Below are positions 34,278 through 43,052 of a stretch of DNA of 64,000 nucleotides, one piece after another (position 1 is the stretch's first letter; each line of letters starts with the position of its first letter). The notes under the pieces are model-generated. The model saw nothing but the letters and a program-made list of their open reading frames with translations. It was not told the origin of the DNA and did not search any database. The stretch comes from Sporomusaceae bacterium (GTDB lineage: Bacteria > Bacillota_C > Negativicutes > Sporomusales_B > UBA7701). The translations under genes were made by a program, and so were the position numbers. The stretch spans positions 12,042 to 76,041 of the forward strand of contig JALHDI010000002.1 of NCBI GenBank assembly GCA_022839045.1. Reading direction: 5' to 3'.

Positions 34278-34306
34278 GAGCACCGCCGTATAGGACCAGA
34301 GAAACG

Positions 34307-34336
34307 AAAAGCCCGTGTTTTTACGCGGGTTTTTGC
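34307..34336 (+). terminator. Rho-independent terminator of third sigma-54 unit
   Basis: CCCGTG pairs with CGCGGG (one G-U pair) around TTTTTA and is followed by TTTTTG. It closes the unit and faces the convergent LysR gene. Confidence 0.75.
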
Positions 34337-34350
34337 TATTTATGGTGCGT

Positions 34351-35286
34351 TTAGTGATCGAGGCGGCTGGTTTTCAGCAGCTGGCTGCGTTTGTCGGGCC
34401 AGTCGGCCAGGTATTCCCGGGCGAAGTCGAGACAGAGTTTTGCGGGATAGGACAGGGGCCGGCCGTTCTTCCAGATAACGGACATGCTGTGGACGATCTC
34501 GGGCTCGACGAGGGGGATGGAGCGCACGAGCGAAGAGTTTAGATATTCGCAGACGTTTCTGGGCATCAGGGCGATGCCGAGGTTGATAGCCACCGTTTGT
34601 ACCATCAGTTCCCGCTGGGAGGTCTCGAGAGCGATCTTCGGTTGAAAGCCGGCCTGGCGGCAGTGACGGACGATTTCGTCATGGAGGCTGAAATCGCTGC
34701 TGGAAAGGATGAAGGGTTCGCGGGCCAGGTCGGCGAGCCTGGCCTCTTTCCGCCGGGCGAGGCGGTGCTGCGGGTGGACCACGACCTGGAGAGGCTCGTG
34801 AGAGAAGGCGAACGAATTGAAAATCTCGGGGTTGCCCGGCTGCCGGCAGATGATGCCGATATCGAGCATCCCCTCCTGGATGGCCAGCTCAATCCTTTTG
34901 GAGCCGTATTCGCCCAGCTCGGGTTCGATTTCCGGATAGCGGCCGCGGAATTCCCCCAGGAGTTGGGCGAAGGATACGGCGTCGGCCATGAGCGGCAGGC
35001 CGATGCTGACTTTCCCCCGGGGTTGCCTGTACTTGCTGCCGAGGTCGGTCGTGAGGTTGTTGAACATGTTGACAAGCTTGTCCGCCTCGGCCAGGAAGAG
35101 CGCGCCGGCGTCGGTCAGGGACACTTTTTTGGAGCTGCGGTCGAAGAGGACGAAGCCGATCTCTTGTTCCAGGTCTTTGACCAGCTTGCTGACGACCGAC
35201 TGGGAAACGTGGGCTGCCGCGGCGGCCTTGCTGAAACTCTTGTGGCGGGCGACGGCGAGGAAATATTGAAGGTGGACGATTTCCAT
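34351..35286 (-). CDS. LysR-family transcriptional regulator
   Basis: A 311-residue LysR protein. The winged HTH covers residues 1-60 (LQYFLAVARHKSFSKAAAAAHVSQSVVSKLVKDLE), followed by the periplasmic-binding-like effector domain. It is divergent from the gene at 35451, and the 164-base AT-rich gap holds a perfect inverted repeat at 35371-35391, so that gene or itself is the likely target. The inducer is unknown. Confidence 0.9.
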   Translation of the reverse strand: MEIVHLQYFLAVARHKSFSKAAAAAHVSQSVVSKLVKDLEQEIGFVLFDRSSKKVSLTDAGALFLAEADKLVNMFNNLTTDLGSKYRQPRGKVSIGLPLMADAVSFAQLLGEFRGRYPEIEPELGEYGSKRIELAIQEGMLDIGIICRQPGNPEIFNSFAFSHEPLQVVVHPQHRLARRKEARLADLAREPFILSSSDFSLHDEIVRHCRQAGFQPKIALETSQRELMVQTVAINLGIALMPRNVCEYLNSSLVRSIPLVEPEIVHSMSVIWKNGRPLSYPAKLCLDFAREYLADWPDKRSQLLKTSRLDH

Positions 35287-35370
35287 AGCTGCGGCCTCTT
35301 TTCTTAGCCTGATAAAAATATTATACTATCTATTTTGTGTATTATAAATATGATTAATATATATTTTACA

Positions 35371-35391
35371 TATAGGCAAAATCAGCCTATA
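35371..35391. promoter_or_regulatory. Inverted repeat in divergent LysR promoter region
   Basis: TATAGGC and GCCTATA are separated by seven bases. The site lies about 60 bases upstream of the gene at 35451. It is a candidate operator for the neighbouring LysR protein; the surrounding sequence is strongly AT-rich and holds probable promoters. Confidence 0.5.
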
Positions 35392-35450
35392 CTAAAAATG
35401 CAAGAAGTCGGGCCGACTGCCCGACGGCGACAGATAGGAGAGCGATCGAC

Positions 35451-35783
35451 GTGACAAAGAATATACTGGCTTCCCTGTATGAGAACAAACTGGCGAATAT
35501 CGGGGAAAAGCGCGCCAGGGAACAGGGCGAGTACCGCGCCATCCTTGAACATTCGGGCTTCACGGTTAACCGCAGGCTGTATCCGAACAGCTTCGAGGCG
35601 GCCGACAAACTGATCGCCGAGAAGGGCAACGTGGTTCTGGAGGTATCTCAGCTGCTGCGCGGCGGCAGCAAATTCGCGGTGATCGTCAAAAAAGGGAACC
35701 GCAAAAAAACGGTGCGCCTGTTTACCGGCAGGCTGAACGAGGCGATCGCCTTCGCCGACGCCGCCCGGCATCTCGCGCAGTAG
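35451..35783 (+). CDS. Hypothetical protein (110 aa)
   Basis: A 110-residue protein with GTG start and SD GATAGGAGAG. It is rich in Lys, Arg and Ala, with no cysteine and no membrane helix. The segment VVLEVSQLLRGGSKFAVIVKKGNRKKTVRLFTG suggests a compact beta-rich basic fold, perhaps nucleic-acid binding. I do not recognise the family. It is divergent from the LysR gene and is followed by a terminator, so it is a single-gene unit. Confidence 0.65.
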   Translation: MTKNILASLYENKLANIGEKRAREQGEYRAILEHSGFTVNRRLYPNSFEAADKLIAEKGNVVLEVSQLLRGGSKFAVIVKKGNRKKTVRLFTGRLNEAIAFADAARHLAQ

Positions 35784-35817
35784 GCGCCAGGATGACGCCT
35801 TGCGCTGTGCCTTGTCC

Positions 35818-35853
35818 CGCCGCCATCAAAAGGTGATGGCGGCCTTTAATTTT
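35818..35853 (+). terminator. Rho-independent terminator
   Basis: GCCGCCATC pairs with GATGGCGGC, followed by CTTTAATTTT. It closes the single-gene unit ending at 35783. Confidence 0.75.
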
Positions 35854-35870
35854 CAGGGGAGCTTTTTTCG

Positions 35871-35899
35871 TTGACAAGGGGCGAATTGTTCTTTACAAT
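35871..35899 (+). promoter_or_regulatory. Sigma-A-type promoter of tetR-aas-lplT unit
   Basis: TTGACA at 35871-35876, a 17-base spacer, and TACAAT at 35894-35899. It is the clearest housekeeping promoter on this strand. Confidence 0.8.
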
Positions 35900-35902
35900 C
35901 AA

Positions 35903-35918
35903 GTTAACGAACGTTAAC
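35903..35918. promoter_or_regulatory. Probable TetR operator
   Basis: GTTAACGAACGTTAAC is a perfect 7-base inverted repeat around AA, placed just after the -10 box and over the expected transcription start. Binding there would block the promoter, so autorepression by the following gene is likely. Confidence 0.75.
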
Positions 35919-35932
35919 GAGGGATGAGTGTC

Positions 35933-36511
35933 ATGTTTGGTTTGCCAGACCACAGCGGGAAAAAGAGCGATATGCTCAAAGCCAGCCTGGAGCTTTTTGC
36001 GTCGCGGGGCTATGACGCCGTCTCGGTCCGCGATATCGCCAAGGCCGCCGGGGTTTCGGAGGCGGCGCTGTACAAGCATTTCGCCGGGAAAGAGGATATG
36101 GCGCTGTTCATCTTCGGCGGCATCATCAGCGAGTATACCGTACGGCTGACGAGCATAGCGGACGAGCCGGCCGGGGCGGTGGAGAAACTGGGCCGCATCG
36201 TGGATGTCACCTACGATCTTTACCGGGAGTATCCCGCCGAGATCCGTTTTGCCTTGCTGTCGCAATACCTTTTCTGGGATAAGGTGGCCGAGGAGATCAA
36301 GCCGCATTTCGTCATCCGCAAGATTCTCGCGGAGGGGATGGACAGGGGGGAGATACCGCGGCGGGAGGTATACCTGTGGATCGCGGTTTTTGCGGGAGTA
36401 ATGCTGCAGCCGCTGGCCCAGCACCGCTATTTCGCGGACGTGCTGCCGGGGCTGGAGGAACAGAAGGCGGAGATCAAGACGCTGGTTCGGAAACTGTTCG
36501 CTGCGGAATAA
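35933..36511 (+). CDS. TetR/AcrR-family transcriptional regulator
   Basis: A 192-residue regulator with an N-terminal HTH (VSVRDIAKAAGVSEAALYKHFAGKEDMALFIFGG). I take ATG 35933, nine bases after GAGGG, over ATG 35924. An operator-like palindrome overlaps the start site of its promoter. The downstream genes for membrane lipid recycling begin after 59 bases, so it probably controls them in response to a lipid or membrane signal, as FadR-type TetR proteins do. Confidence 0.88.
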   Translation: MFGLPDHSGKKSDMLKASLELFASRGYDAVSVRDIAKAAGVSEAALYKHFAGKEDMALFIFGGIISEYTVRLTSIADEPAGAVEKLGRIVDVTYDLYREYPAEIRFALLSQYLFWDKVAEEIKPHFVIRKILAEGMDRGEIPRREVYLWIAVFAGVMLQPLAQHRYFADVLPGLEEQKAEIKTLVRKLFAAE

Positions 36512-36570
36512 GGATAGAATAGGCAGATTTGCGCCGGCACCGGGTGAAATCGGCTAAAGGGGGGACGGGT

Positions 36571-38682
36571 GTGAGGGGTTTGCTGCGCGTCCTGCTGCGG
36601 TTGTTGTTCAGGACGAGGCTGACGGGGGAGAGAGAGTTCCGGCTCGAAGGGCCATCGATAGTGTTGCCCAATCATGTTTCGTTTCTCGATGCAATCTTTC
36701 TTTATGCTTATCTGCCTGGTAAAGTGTGTTTCGTCGTCAATACGGCGATCGCGGGAAAGATCAGCTTTGTCCTTCGGTGGGTCAACCATATCACTGTCGA
36801 TCCGCTCAACCCATATTCGCTGAAGAAGATCGTGGGCGAGATAAAGGCCGGCAAGTCGGTGGTGCTGTTCCCGGAGGGGCGGATAACGGTTACCGGCGGT
36901 CTGATGAAGGTCTACAGCGGCGTCGGCTTCATCGCGCTGAAGACGGGGGCGGCACTCTATCCGGTCATTTTCCGCGGCCCTGAGTATTCGAAGCTGTCGC
37001 GGATCCAAGATAAGGTGAGGACGCGCTGGCTGCCGCGGGTGACCATCCATGTGGGGGCGAGGACGCAACTGACGGCGTCCCGGGCCGGAAGCTTCCGACT
37101 GCAGAAAAAGGCGGTGAGCGACCAGATTCTGGCGCTGCTGCAGGAGAATCTGTTCGCGGCCCGCCAGCGGGAGGACGCGGGCGCCAATCTTTTCGACAAG
37201 CTGCTCGACGCCGGGCGGGTCCACGGCTATGGGAGGACGGCGGCCGCGGATGTCGGCGGCACGGTCACATATAAGCGGGCAATCATGGCCAGCTATGTGC
37301 TCGGCGGGCGGCTGGAGAGGATACTGGCGGGCGAGGAGAAGGCAGGGGTGATACTGCCCAACTCGATCGGTCACCTGGTGACCCTGTTCTCGCTGTTCTA
37401 CCTCGGGAAGACGCCGGCGATCATCAACTTCAGCGCCGGCGCCGAAAGTATCCTCGACTGCGGCGAGACGGCCGGCATCCGTACGATCGTGACTTCGCGG
37501 ACGTTCATCGCGAAGGGGCGGTTCGAGGAGCTGGCCTCCCGGCTGGCGGCCAGGTTTCGTATCGTTTATTTGGAGGACGTGCGGGCGGAGGTGACTTGGG
37601 CGGGCAGAATCGGGGGGCTGGTGAAGTACCTGGCCAAGGAGAAGGCGAAAGGGGAAGGCAAGGTCATCCTGTTCACCAGCGGCAGCGAGAGCAAACCCAA
37701 GGGGGTGGTGCTCAGCCACGCCAACATCCTCGCCAACATCAACCAGGCATCGTCGGTCGTCGATTACACCCCGCGGGACAGGATGCTCAACGCGCTGCCG
37801 ATGTTCCATTCCTTCGGCCTGACGGCGGGGACGCTGCTGCCGGTGTTAAACGGCATGGAAGTTTTCCTCTATCCGACGCCGCTGCATTACAAGATTATCC
37901 CCGAGGTCGCCTACGACCGCAATCTGACGCTGCTGCTGGGGACGCCGACCTTTCTGGCCGGCTATGCCAAGTACGCCCATCCTTACGATTTTTACAGCAT
38001 GCGCCTCGTCCTGGCCGGCGGGGAGAAGCTCAAAGAGGAGGTGCGGCAGGTGTGGCTGGATAAGTTCGGCATCCGCATCCTCGAAGGCTACGGCACGACC
38101 GAGACCGCCCCGGTGCTCAGCCTGAACACGCCGCTGACGAACAAAGCCGGGACGGTGGGCCGGTTCCTGCCCGGTATCGAGTGGCGGTTGGCGCAGGTGC
38201 CGGGAATCGGGGACGGCGGCAACCTGCTGGTGAAAGGCCCCAATGTCATGGCGGGGTACCTGCTGCACGGCAGGGGGTTTGTGCCGGCGCCCGAGTGGTA
38301 CGACTGCGGCGACGTCGTGACCGTGGACGGCGAAGGTTTCGTGAGCATCAGGACGCGGTTGAAGCGGTTCGCCAAGATTTCGGGCGAGATGATCAGCCTC
38401 GACGCCGTCGAGAAGACGGCCGAGAAGTGCTTCGGCACCGACCGCAACGCCGCCGTGAACGTGCCGGACGCCAAGAGGGGCGAGAAGATCATCCTGTACA
38501 CGATGCAAAGGGGTGCGACCAAACAGGCCCTGCGGGAATTCATGAGCGGGATGCGCCAGAACATGCTGGCCGTGCCGGCGGCGATCGTGGTCGTCGATAA
38601 GCTGCCCCTGCTGGGCAGCGGCAAGATCGATTACGTGGCGCTGAAGGCGCGGGCGCTGGAGGAGGCCGGGCATGGGTCTTAG
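36571..38682 (+). CDS. Acyltransferase/acyl-ACP synthetase fusion, Aas-like
   Basis: A 703-residue two-domain protein. Residues 1-190 are a PlsC-type acyltransferase with NHVSFLD and FPEGRIT. The rest is an AMP-forming acyl ligase with the P-loop-like FTSGSESKPKGVVLSH, EGYGTTETAPV and GKIDY near the end. This matches Aas, which reacylates 2-acyl-lysophosphatidylethanolamine with acyl-ACP it makes itself. The start GTG 36571 follows GGGGGG; a TTG at 36529 is possible but lacks an SD. It overlaps the LplT gene by 11 bases. Confidence 0.88.
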   Translation: MRGLLRVLLRLLFRTRLTGEREFRLEGPSIVLPNHVSFLDAIFLYAYLPGKVCFVVNTAIAGKISFVLRWVNHITVDPLNPYSLKKIVGEIKAGKSVVLFPEGRITVTGGLMKVYSGVGFIALKTGAALYPVIFRGPEYSKLSRIQDKVRTRWLPRVTIHVGARTQLTASRAGSFRLQKKAVSDQILALLQENLFAARQREDAGANLFDKLLDAGRVHGYGRTAAADVGGTVTYKRAIMASYVLGGRLERILAGEEKAGVILPNSIGHLVTLFSLFYLGKTPAIINFSAGAESILDCGETAGIRTIVTSRTFIAKGRFEELASRLAARFRIVYLEDVRAEVTWAGRIGGLVKYLAKEKAKGEGKVILFTSGSESKPKGVVLSHANILANINQASSVVDYTPRDRMLNALPMFHSFGLTAGTLLPVLNGMEVFLYPTPLHYKIIPEVAYDRNLTLLLGTPTFLAGYAKYAHPYDFYSMRLVLAGGEKLKEEVRQVWLDKFGIRILEGYGTTETAPVLSLNTPLTNKAGTVGRFLPGIEWRLAQVPGIGDGGNLLVKGPNVMAGYLLHGRGFVPAPEWYDCGDVVTVDGEGFVSIRTRLKRFAKISGEMISLDAVEKTAEKCFGTDRNAAVNVPDAKRGEKIILYTMQRGATKQALREFMSGMRQNMLAVPAAIVVVDKLPLLGSGKIDYVALKARALEEAGHGS

Positions 38683-39832
38683 GCTGTCGCCGCTGGGGGC
38701 GCTGTTTTCCGCTCAGTTTCTGTCGGCGTTCGTCGACAATATGATTCTGTTCATCGCCCAGGCGATCATCATCCGCGACGCGTACCCGGGCTATTACCTG
38801 CCGTTCGTGCAGAGCACCTTCCTGGCATCGTATATCCTGTTGTCGCCCTGGGTGGGGCGGTTCGCCGACAAGCACGCAAAAGCGACGGTGCTGATCGCGG
38901 GAAACCTGGTGAAGATGGTGGGGGTGGCGATGCTGCTGGCGAGCGTCAACCCGGCGCTGGGGTACGCCGTCGTCGGCGTGGGCGCGGTGATTTACAGCCC
39001 GGCCAAGTACGGGATACTGCCCTTCCTGACCCGCGGCGATGACGAACTGCTGCGGGCCAACTCAGGGCTGGAAAGCTACACTATCCTGGCCATCCTCGCC
39101 GGCTCGGTGGCGGGCGGGTTCCTGGCGGACCAATCGATCACGATGGCGCTGATCGCCAGCATCACCCTGTACGGGGCGTCGATCGCCATCAACACGCTCA
39201 TCCCCAAAGACGCCGGCAACCGCGCGATCAGTTACGGGAACGCGGTGGGCGAGTTTTTTGCTGACACGGCGACGCTGCTCAGGCATCCCCAGAGCCACTA
39301 CTCGCTGATCGGCACGGGGTCGTTCTGGATGGCCTCGGCGGTGCTGCGGATGATCATTTTCGCCTGGGTGCCCCTGACCCTGGGGATAACCAGCGGCACG
39401 GAGATCAGCATAATCATCGCCGTGACTGGCATCGGCATCGCCCTCGGGGCAGTCGCGACACCGTGGCTGATCAGCCTCAGGACCTACCGCCGCACGGTGT
39501 GGTTCGGCTTCGGCATGGGACTTGGCATCCTGGCGTTCCTGAAGATCAGCACCCTGCCTGTGACCATCGCGGCCCTGTTGCTGGTGGGGGCGTTGGGCGG
39601 CATCTACATCGTGCCGATGAACGCCTGCCTGCAGCAGGTTGGGCATTCAAGCATCGGGGCGGGGAAGACGATCGCGGTGCAGAACTTCCTGGAGAATATT
39701 TTCATGTTCCTGGGGGTGGGAGCGTATACGCTGGCGACCAAAGCCGGTGTCGCCACGAGCGTCTCTCTGACCGCCACCGGCGCGGCGCTGCTGCTGCTGG
39801 TCGGCTACCTGTGGCTGCAGGCGAGGCGGTAA
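38672..39832 (+). CDS. lplT: Lysophospholipid transporter LplT-like MFS protein
   Basis: A 386-residue major facilitator with about 12 helices. FSAQFLSAFVDNMILFIAQAIIIRD at the start and the overall order match LplT, which flips lysophospholipids across the inner membrane for Aas to reacylate. Its gene overlaps the Aas-like gene, the same pairing as in enterobacteria. This supports an outer-membrane-bearing host. Confidence 0.88.
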   Translation: MGLRLSPLGALFSAQFLSAFVDNMILFIAQAIIIRDAYPGYYLPFVQSTFLASYILLSPWVGRFADKHAKATVLIAGNLVKMVGVAMLLASVNPALGYAVVGVGAVIYSPAKYGILPFLTRGDDELLRANSGLESYTILAILAGSVAGGFLADQSITMALIASITLYGASIAINTLIPKDAGNRAISYGNAVGEFFADTATLLRHPQSHYSLIGTGSFWMASAVLRMIIFAWVPLTLGITSGTEISIIIAVTGIGIALGAVATPWLISLRTYRRTVWFGFGMGLGILAFLKISTLPVTIAALLLVGALGGIYIVPMNACLQQVGHSSIGAGKTIAVQNFLENIFMFLGVGAYTLATKAGVATSVSLTATGAALLLLVGYLWLQARR

Positions 39833-39929
39833 TGTAAGGTATCTTGCGCACGACGTCGACCTTTAAGCGGAGGGGCCGCTTTGCGTCGCCGGCGAAGCGG
39901 ACGACGGGTCAATTTTGAAACACAAAAAT

Positions 39930-39964
39930 GCCGAGAACCCACGTACAACGTGGGTTCTCTTTAT
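39930..39964. terminator. Bidirectional hairpin terminator
   Basis: GAGAACCCACGT and ACGTGGGTTCTC form a 12-pair stem around ACA. It lies between the convergent ends at 39832 and 39971 and has short T-rich tails on both strands. Confidence 0.7.
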
Positions 39965-39970
39965 GATCCG

Positions 39971-40564
39971 CTAACGGGCCCGGATATCGACAATCTCCCA
40001 GTTGCCGTCATAGTCTCTTTCCAGCAGGATGTTGAACAGGCTGCCATTGTCGTGCTTAGTAACCTGGACGACTGCTTGGCTGCCGGAGAGGGAGAGGAGG
40101 GTGAAGGAATCGCGGTAACGGTCGAAACCGTACATGGCGGCGCGGTCTTTTATGAAGTCGACCGGGCTGCTGAGGTAATGGACGTAATCGCGGTCGCGGT
40201 CACTGGCGCTGCGGTAGTAGACACGCCCGTTCTCGTAGCGGATCTGGGTTTCGTCCGGCCCGGGCCAGCTGTGCCTGTGCTCATGCCAGCCGCGCTTGTG
40301 GCGAAGCCGCTTCTCGCGCTGCAGCTTTTCGGCCACGGCCTGATTAACGGAGGTGGAAGTATCTTTGTCGAGTTCGGCCGTTTGCACGGTTTTCAGGGGG
40401 GGCAGAGTGGTCGGCCGTTCCGCCGCCAGGGCTTTGGCGGCCGGGATGCCGGGCAGGGCGGCTCCAGTCAGGATGGCGGCTCCGGCCACGGCGGCGGCGT
40501 AACGTTTATACTTGCGGCGTAGCTGTTGGCGACGGTGTTTGCGCTGGGCGGGCGTCCTTTCCAA
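39971..40564 (-). CDS. Hypothetical secreted or membrane-anchored protein
   Basis: About 197 residues. A very basic N-terminus (RKHRRQQLRRKYKRY) precedes a hydrophobic stretch (AAAVAGAAILTGAALPGIPAAKALA) that could be a signal peptide or anchor. The remaining part is rich in charged residues, with HKRGWHEHRHSW and a folded-looking C-terminal half (YRSASDRDRDYVHYLSSPVDFIKDRAAMYGFD). I do not recognise the family. Start TTG 40564 follows GAGGAGG at a proper distance; the longer frame to 40729 has no SD. Confidence 0.65.
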   Translation of the reverse strand: MERTPAQRKHRRQQLRRKYKRYAAAVAGAAILTGAALPGIPAAKALAAERPTTLPPLKTVQTAELDKDTSTSVNQAVAEKLQREKRLRHKRGWHEHRHSWPGPDETQIRYENGRVYYRSASDRDRDYVHYLSSPVDFIKDRAAMYGFDRYRDSFTLLSLSGSQAVVQVTKHDNGSLFNILLERDYDGNWEIVDIRAR

Positions 40565-40721
40565 CGGCTTCTCCTCCTCGTTTTTTGTTTTTATTGTTTC
40601 GCGTTTTGGTTGTCCTGATGCCTGGTAAAAAAAAGAGTGCCGGGAGGGTAGCGGAATGTACGGCAGATAAAAATTCTTTATTGTGGCTGAAGTGAAGGCC
40701 GCGACGGAATATACAAGGAAA

Positions 40722-40748
40722 ACTCGCACCTTATGGTGCGGTTTTTTG
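40722..40748 (+). terminator. Orphan terminator-like hairpin
   Basis: CGCACC TTAT GGTGCG followed by GTTTTTT. No intact + strand gene precedes it, so it may be left over from the decayed region that follows. Confidence 0.6.
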
Positions 40749-40856
40749 CCCTGTTGTCAGGAGGGCCAAGCCGGATCTCGCCGGTATTGCCCCGCCGGCA
40801 GCACTTTGCAGTCCGGCAGGCGGGCGGGCTCGAGCAATTCCTCCTTCGTCGAGGGT

Positions 40857-41058
40857 GAGGGCGATTTTCGCGTGCCCATCCTGCAGGGACTGATGGGCTC
40901 GGGCATGGGTAAGGGGCCCGCGCTGGCCGGCCCGGCCCTCAGCCTGCCGAGCATGCTTGTCCTGCGGCAGATCATGGGAACGGAAAACGCTGGTCTACAT
41001 TACGCTGGTGGTGATTATGACGACGGTAACGGGGATGATGTACGGCGCCTGGTTTTGA
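40857..41058 (+). pseudogene. Remnant of a COG0701-type permease, C-terminal part
   Basis: In one frame the DNA encodes VPILQGLMGSGMGKGPALAG, then PALSLPSMLVLRQIMG, which matches the conserved core of the COG0701 (ArsP/YraQ-type) permeases, apart from a missing Leu/Ala-rich tetrapeptide. The match then continues in another frame as KTLVYITLVVIMTTVTGMMYG and a stop at 41056-41058. So the fragment carries a frameshift and a small deletion and lacks its N-terminal two thirds. The open frame 40683-41141 that spans it is not a real gene. The rest of 40565-41165 holds nothing else I can support, apart from a TATAAT at 41111. Confidence 0.6.
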
Positions 41059-41165
41059 AAAAGATGCGGGAACCGTCGATGGCCGTGTTCGCCCTTGCGG
41101 GTTTTTGCGGTATAATGGAGGGGATGGACAATCGGCAGTGATATGATGACGGGGGGTATCTTCAT

Positions 41166-42158
41166 ATGAAACCTGTCTTGGGGATTTTGCTCGGCGAGGC
41201 GACCGGGATCGGTCCGGAACTCGTCGCCAAACTGTGTGCCGCGAAGAAACTTGAGGAGCACTGCCGGCCGGTAATCATCGGTGATGCCAGGGTGCTAGCG
41301 GTGGGGAAGAAGATCGCGCGCGTCGATTTCCCCGTAGAGGTGGTCGGGGTTGTGGCTGAGGCCGATTTCAGCGGGCCGGTCTGCATGCTCGATCTGAAAA
41401 ATCTCGATCCGGCCGGCCTGACGCTCGGGCAGATCGACGAACGGTCCGGGGAAGCGACCGGGGATACGCTGGTCACCGCACTCGGCTTGACCAAAAGCGG
41501 GGCTATCGGCGGGTTCGTTTACGCGCCGCTCAACAAGGCGGCTCTGAAGGCTGGCGGGTATAAGTTTGAAGATGAGTTGAGGCTGTTTGCCCATTACCTC
41601 GGCTGGACCGAGCCCTGTGGAGAGATGAATGTGCTGGATAGCCTGTGGACGTCGCGGGTGACGAGCCACATCCCGCTCGACCGGGTGGGAGAAAGCCTGA
41701 GCATCGACGGGATTCTCACGGCGATCCGCCTGGCTCATGTAACGCTGCGGAGGGCCGGTATCGGCGCCCCGTGCATCGCGGTCGCCGCTCTGAATCCGCA
41801 CGCGGGCGAGAACGGCCTGTGCGGCCGCCAGGAGATCGACATCATCGCCCCGGCCATTGAGAGTGCGCGGCGGGAGGGGATCGCGGTCATGGGGCCGTTC
41901 CCAGCCGATACCGTATTTATCAATGCTGTCCGGGGAAGCTACGACGCCGTCGTTACCATGTATCACGACCAAGGCCAGATCGCGCTGAAGATGCTGGGTT
42001 TCGAGCGAGGGGTGACGGTGGCCGCCGGGCTACCGTATGCGATTACTACCCCGGCTCACGGTACGGCGTTCGATATCGCCGGTCGGGGAACGGCCGACCC
42101 CGGGGCAACCGAGCGGGCGGTTGTCATTGCCGCAAGGATGGCTGCAAACAAGCAATAG
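41166..42158 (+). CDS. PdxA-family 4-phosphohydroxy-threonine dehydrogenase-like protein
   Basis: A 330-residue PdxA-fold dehydrogenase. The metal-binding histidines appear in TSHIPLDRVGESL, VTMYHDQGQIALKMLGF and TTPAHGTAFDIAGRGTADP. PdxA oxidises 4-phosphohydroxy-L-threonine in vitamin B6 synthesis; related PdxA2 proteins act on D-threonate or erythronate phosphates. No pdxJ or sugar-acid kinase is adjacent, so either role is possible. TATAAT at 41111 upstream may be its promoter. A terminator follows. Confidence 0.85.
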   Translation: MKPVLGILLGEATGIGPELVAKLCAAKKLEEHCRPVIIGDARVLAVGKKIARVDFPVEVVGVVAEADFSGPVCMLDLKNLDPAGLTLGQIDERSGEATGDTLVTALGLTKSGAIGGFVYAPLNKAALKAGGYKFEDELRLFAHYLGWTEPCGEMNVLDSLWTSRVTSHIPLDRVGESLSIDGILTAIRLAHVTLRRAGIGAPCIAVAALNPHAGENGLCGRQEIDIIAPAIESARREGIAVMGPFPADTVFINAVRGSYDAVVTMYHDQGQIALKMLGFERGVTVAAGLPYAITTPAHGTAFDIAGRGTADPGATERAVVIAARMAANKQ

Positions 42159-42174
42159 ACGTTTTGAGAGACAC

Positions 42175-42210
42175 TAAAAAACAGGCTGGGATTATCCCGG
42201 CCTGTTTTTG
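42175..42210. terminator. Bidirectional Rho-independent terminator
   Basis: AAAAACAGGC-TGGG pairs with CCCG-GCCTGTTTTT. It has A/T tracts on both sides and lies between convergent genes ending at 42158 and 42216. Confidence 0.85.
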
Positions 42211-42215
42211 GTGCA

Positions 42216-43052
42216 TCACAACGAGGCGGCGAAGGCGCGCAGTTCCTGGTTGAAGCGAGGGGCGTTCTCCCAGAAGGTGTTGTGGCCGGCCTCGGGGTAG
42301 AATGAGGTTTTGGCGTTGGCCAGCCTGGCGGCGTTGTGCTCGCCGTGGCTGAGGAGGATGACGGCGTCTTCTGTGCCGTGGGTGATGAGAAAAGGTTTTT
42401 GCAGGGTCGGCAGCAGGTCGTCGTTGCCCAGAGAACGGCTCATCAGCCCCTGGCGGACATAGGGAGGGACGATGGCGTTGAAGCCGAGGAAGAGGTAGTA
42501 TTCTTCGGGGGGGAGGGGCCTGTAGGTGCAGAGTTTGAGGAATTCCGCGAGGCCTTCGATGCCTTCGGCGATGTCGCTGGAAAACATCAGCGGCCGGAGG
42601 GGGAGATAGTTTTTGCCGGTGGCGGCGACGGCAGCCGGGGTGCCGATGCAGGTCCGGGCGCCGACGAGGTTGACACCGGCGATTTTCTCTTCGCCGTAAT
42701 GACGGAGGTAGTCGAGGATTATGAGGCCGGCGTACGACCAGCCGACGAGGACGGGCCGGTCAAGCCTCAGAGCCTCGATCACGGCGGCGATGTCCTCGGC
42801 CCACAGCCGGGATTCGCCGTAGGCGTCCCGGGGCTTGGCCGACAGGCCGTGACCGCGGTTGTCGAACGATATGAGGCGGAATTCGTCCGCCAGGGCGGAG
42901 TCGGTCTGTTTCGCCCAGACGAGTCGGCATTGATTAAAACCGTGGATGAAGAGTATCGGCCGTCCGTCGGCGCGGCCGGTCTCCTCAACATGGAGGCTGA
43001 CTCCGCCGCCGCCGGTTACCCGGTGACTGGTGACAGGAAGATTTTTCGCCAT
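42216..43052 (-). CDS. Alpha/beta hydrolase
   Basis: A 278-residue alpha/beta-hydrolase fold protein. The oxyanion region is FIHGFNQ, the nucleophile elbow is GWSYAG, and the catalytic histidine is in EAGHNTFWENAP, with an acidic residue in HGTEDAVI. The pattern is that of esterases, lactonases and C-C hydrolases; the substrate cannot be named. It has its own promoter region shared divergently with the channel gene at 43254. Confidence 0.85.
   Translation of the reverse strand: MAKNLPVTSHRVTGGGGVSLHVEETGRADGRPILFIHGFNQCRLVWAKQTDSALADEFRLISFDNRGHGLSAKPRDAYGESRLWAEDIAAVIEALRLDRPVLVGWSYAGLIILDYLRHYGEEKIAGVNLVGARTCIGTPAAVAATGKNYLPLRPLMFSSDIAEGIEGLAEFLKLCTYRPLPPEEYYLFLGFNAIVPPYVRQGLMSRSLGNDDLLPTLQKPFLITHGTEDAVILLSHGEHNAARLANAKTSFYPEAGHNTFWENAPRFNQELRAFAASL

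Noticed and set aside
36427..37809. A 460-codon - strand frame
   Set aside because: It lies antisense to the Aas-like gene, whose acyltransferase and ligase motifs are clear.
40683..41141. A 152-codon + strand frame as a real gene
   Set aside because: Its conserved part is a permease core that shifts frame midway; the ends are unrelated, so it is treated as a pseudogene fragment.
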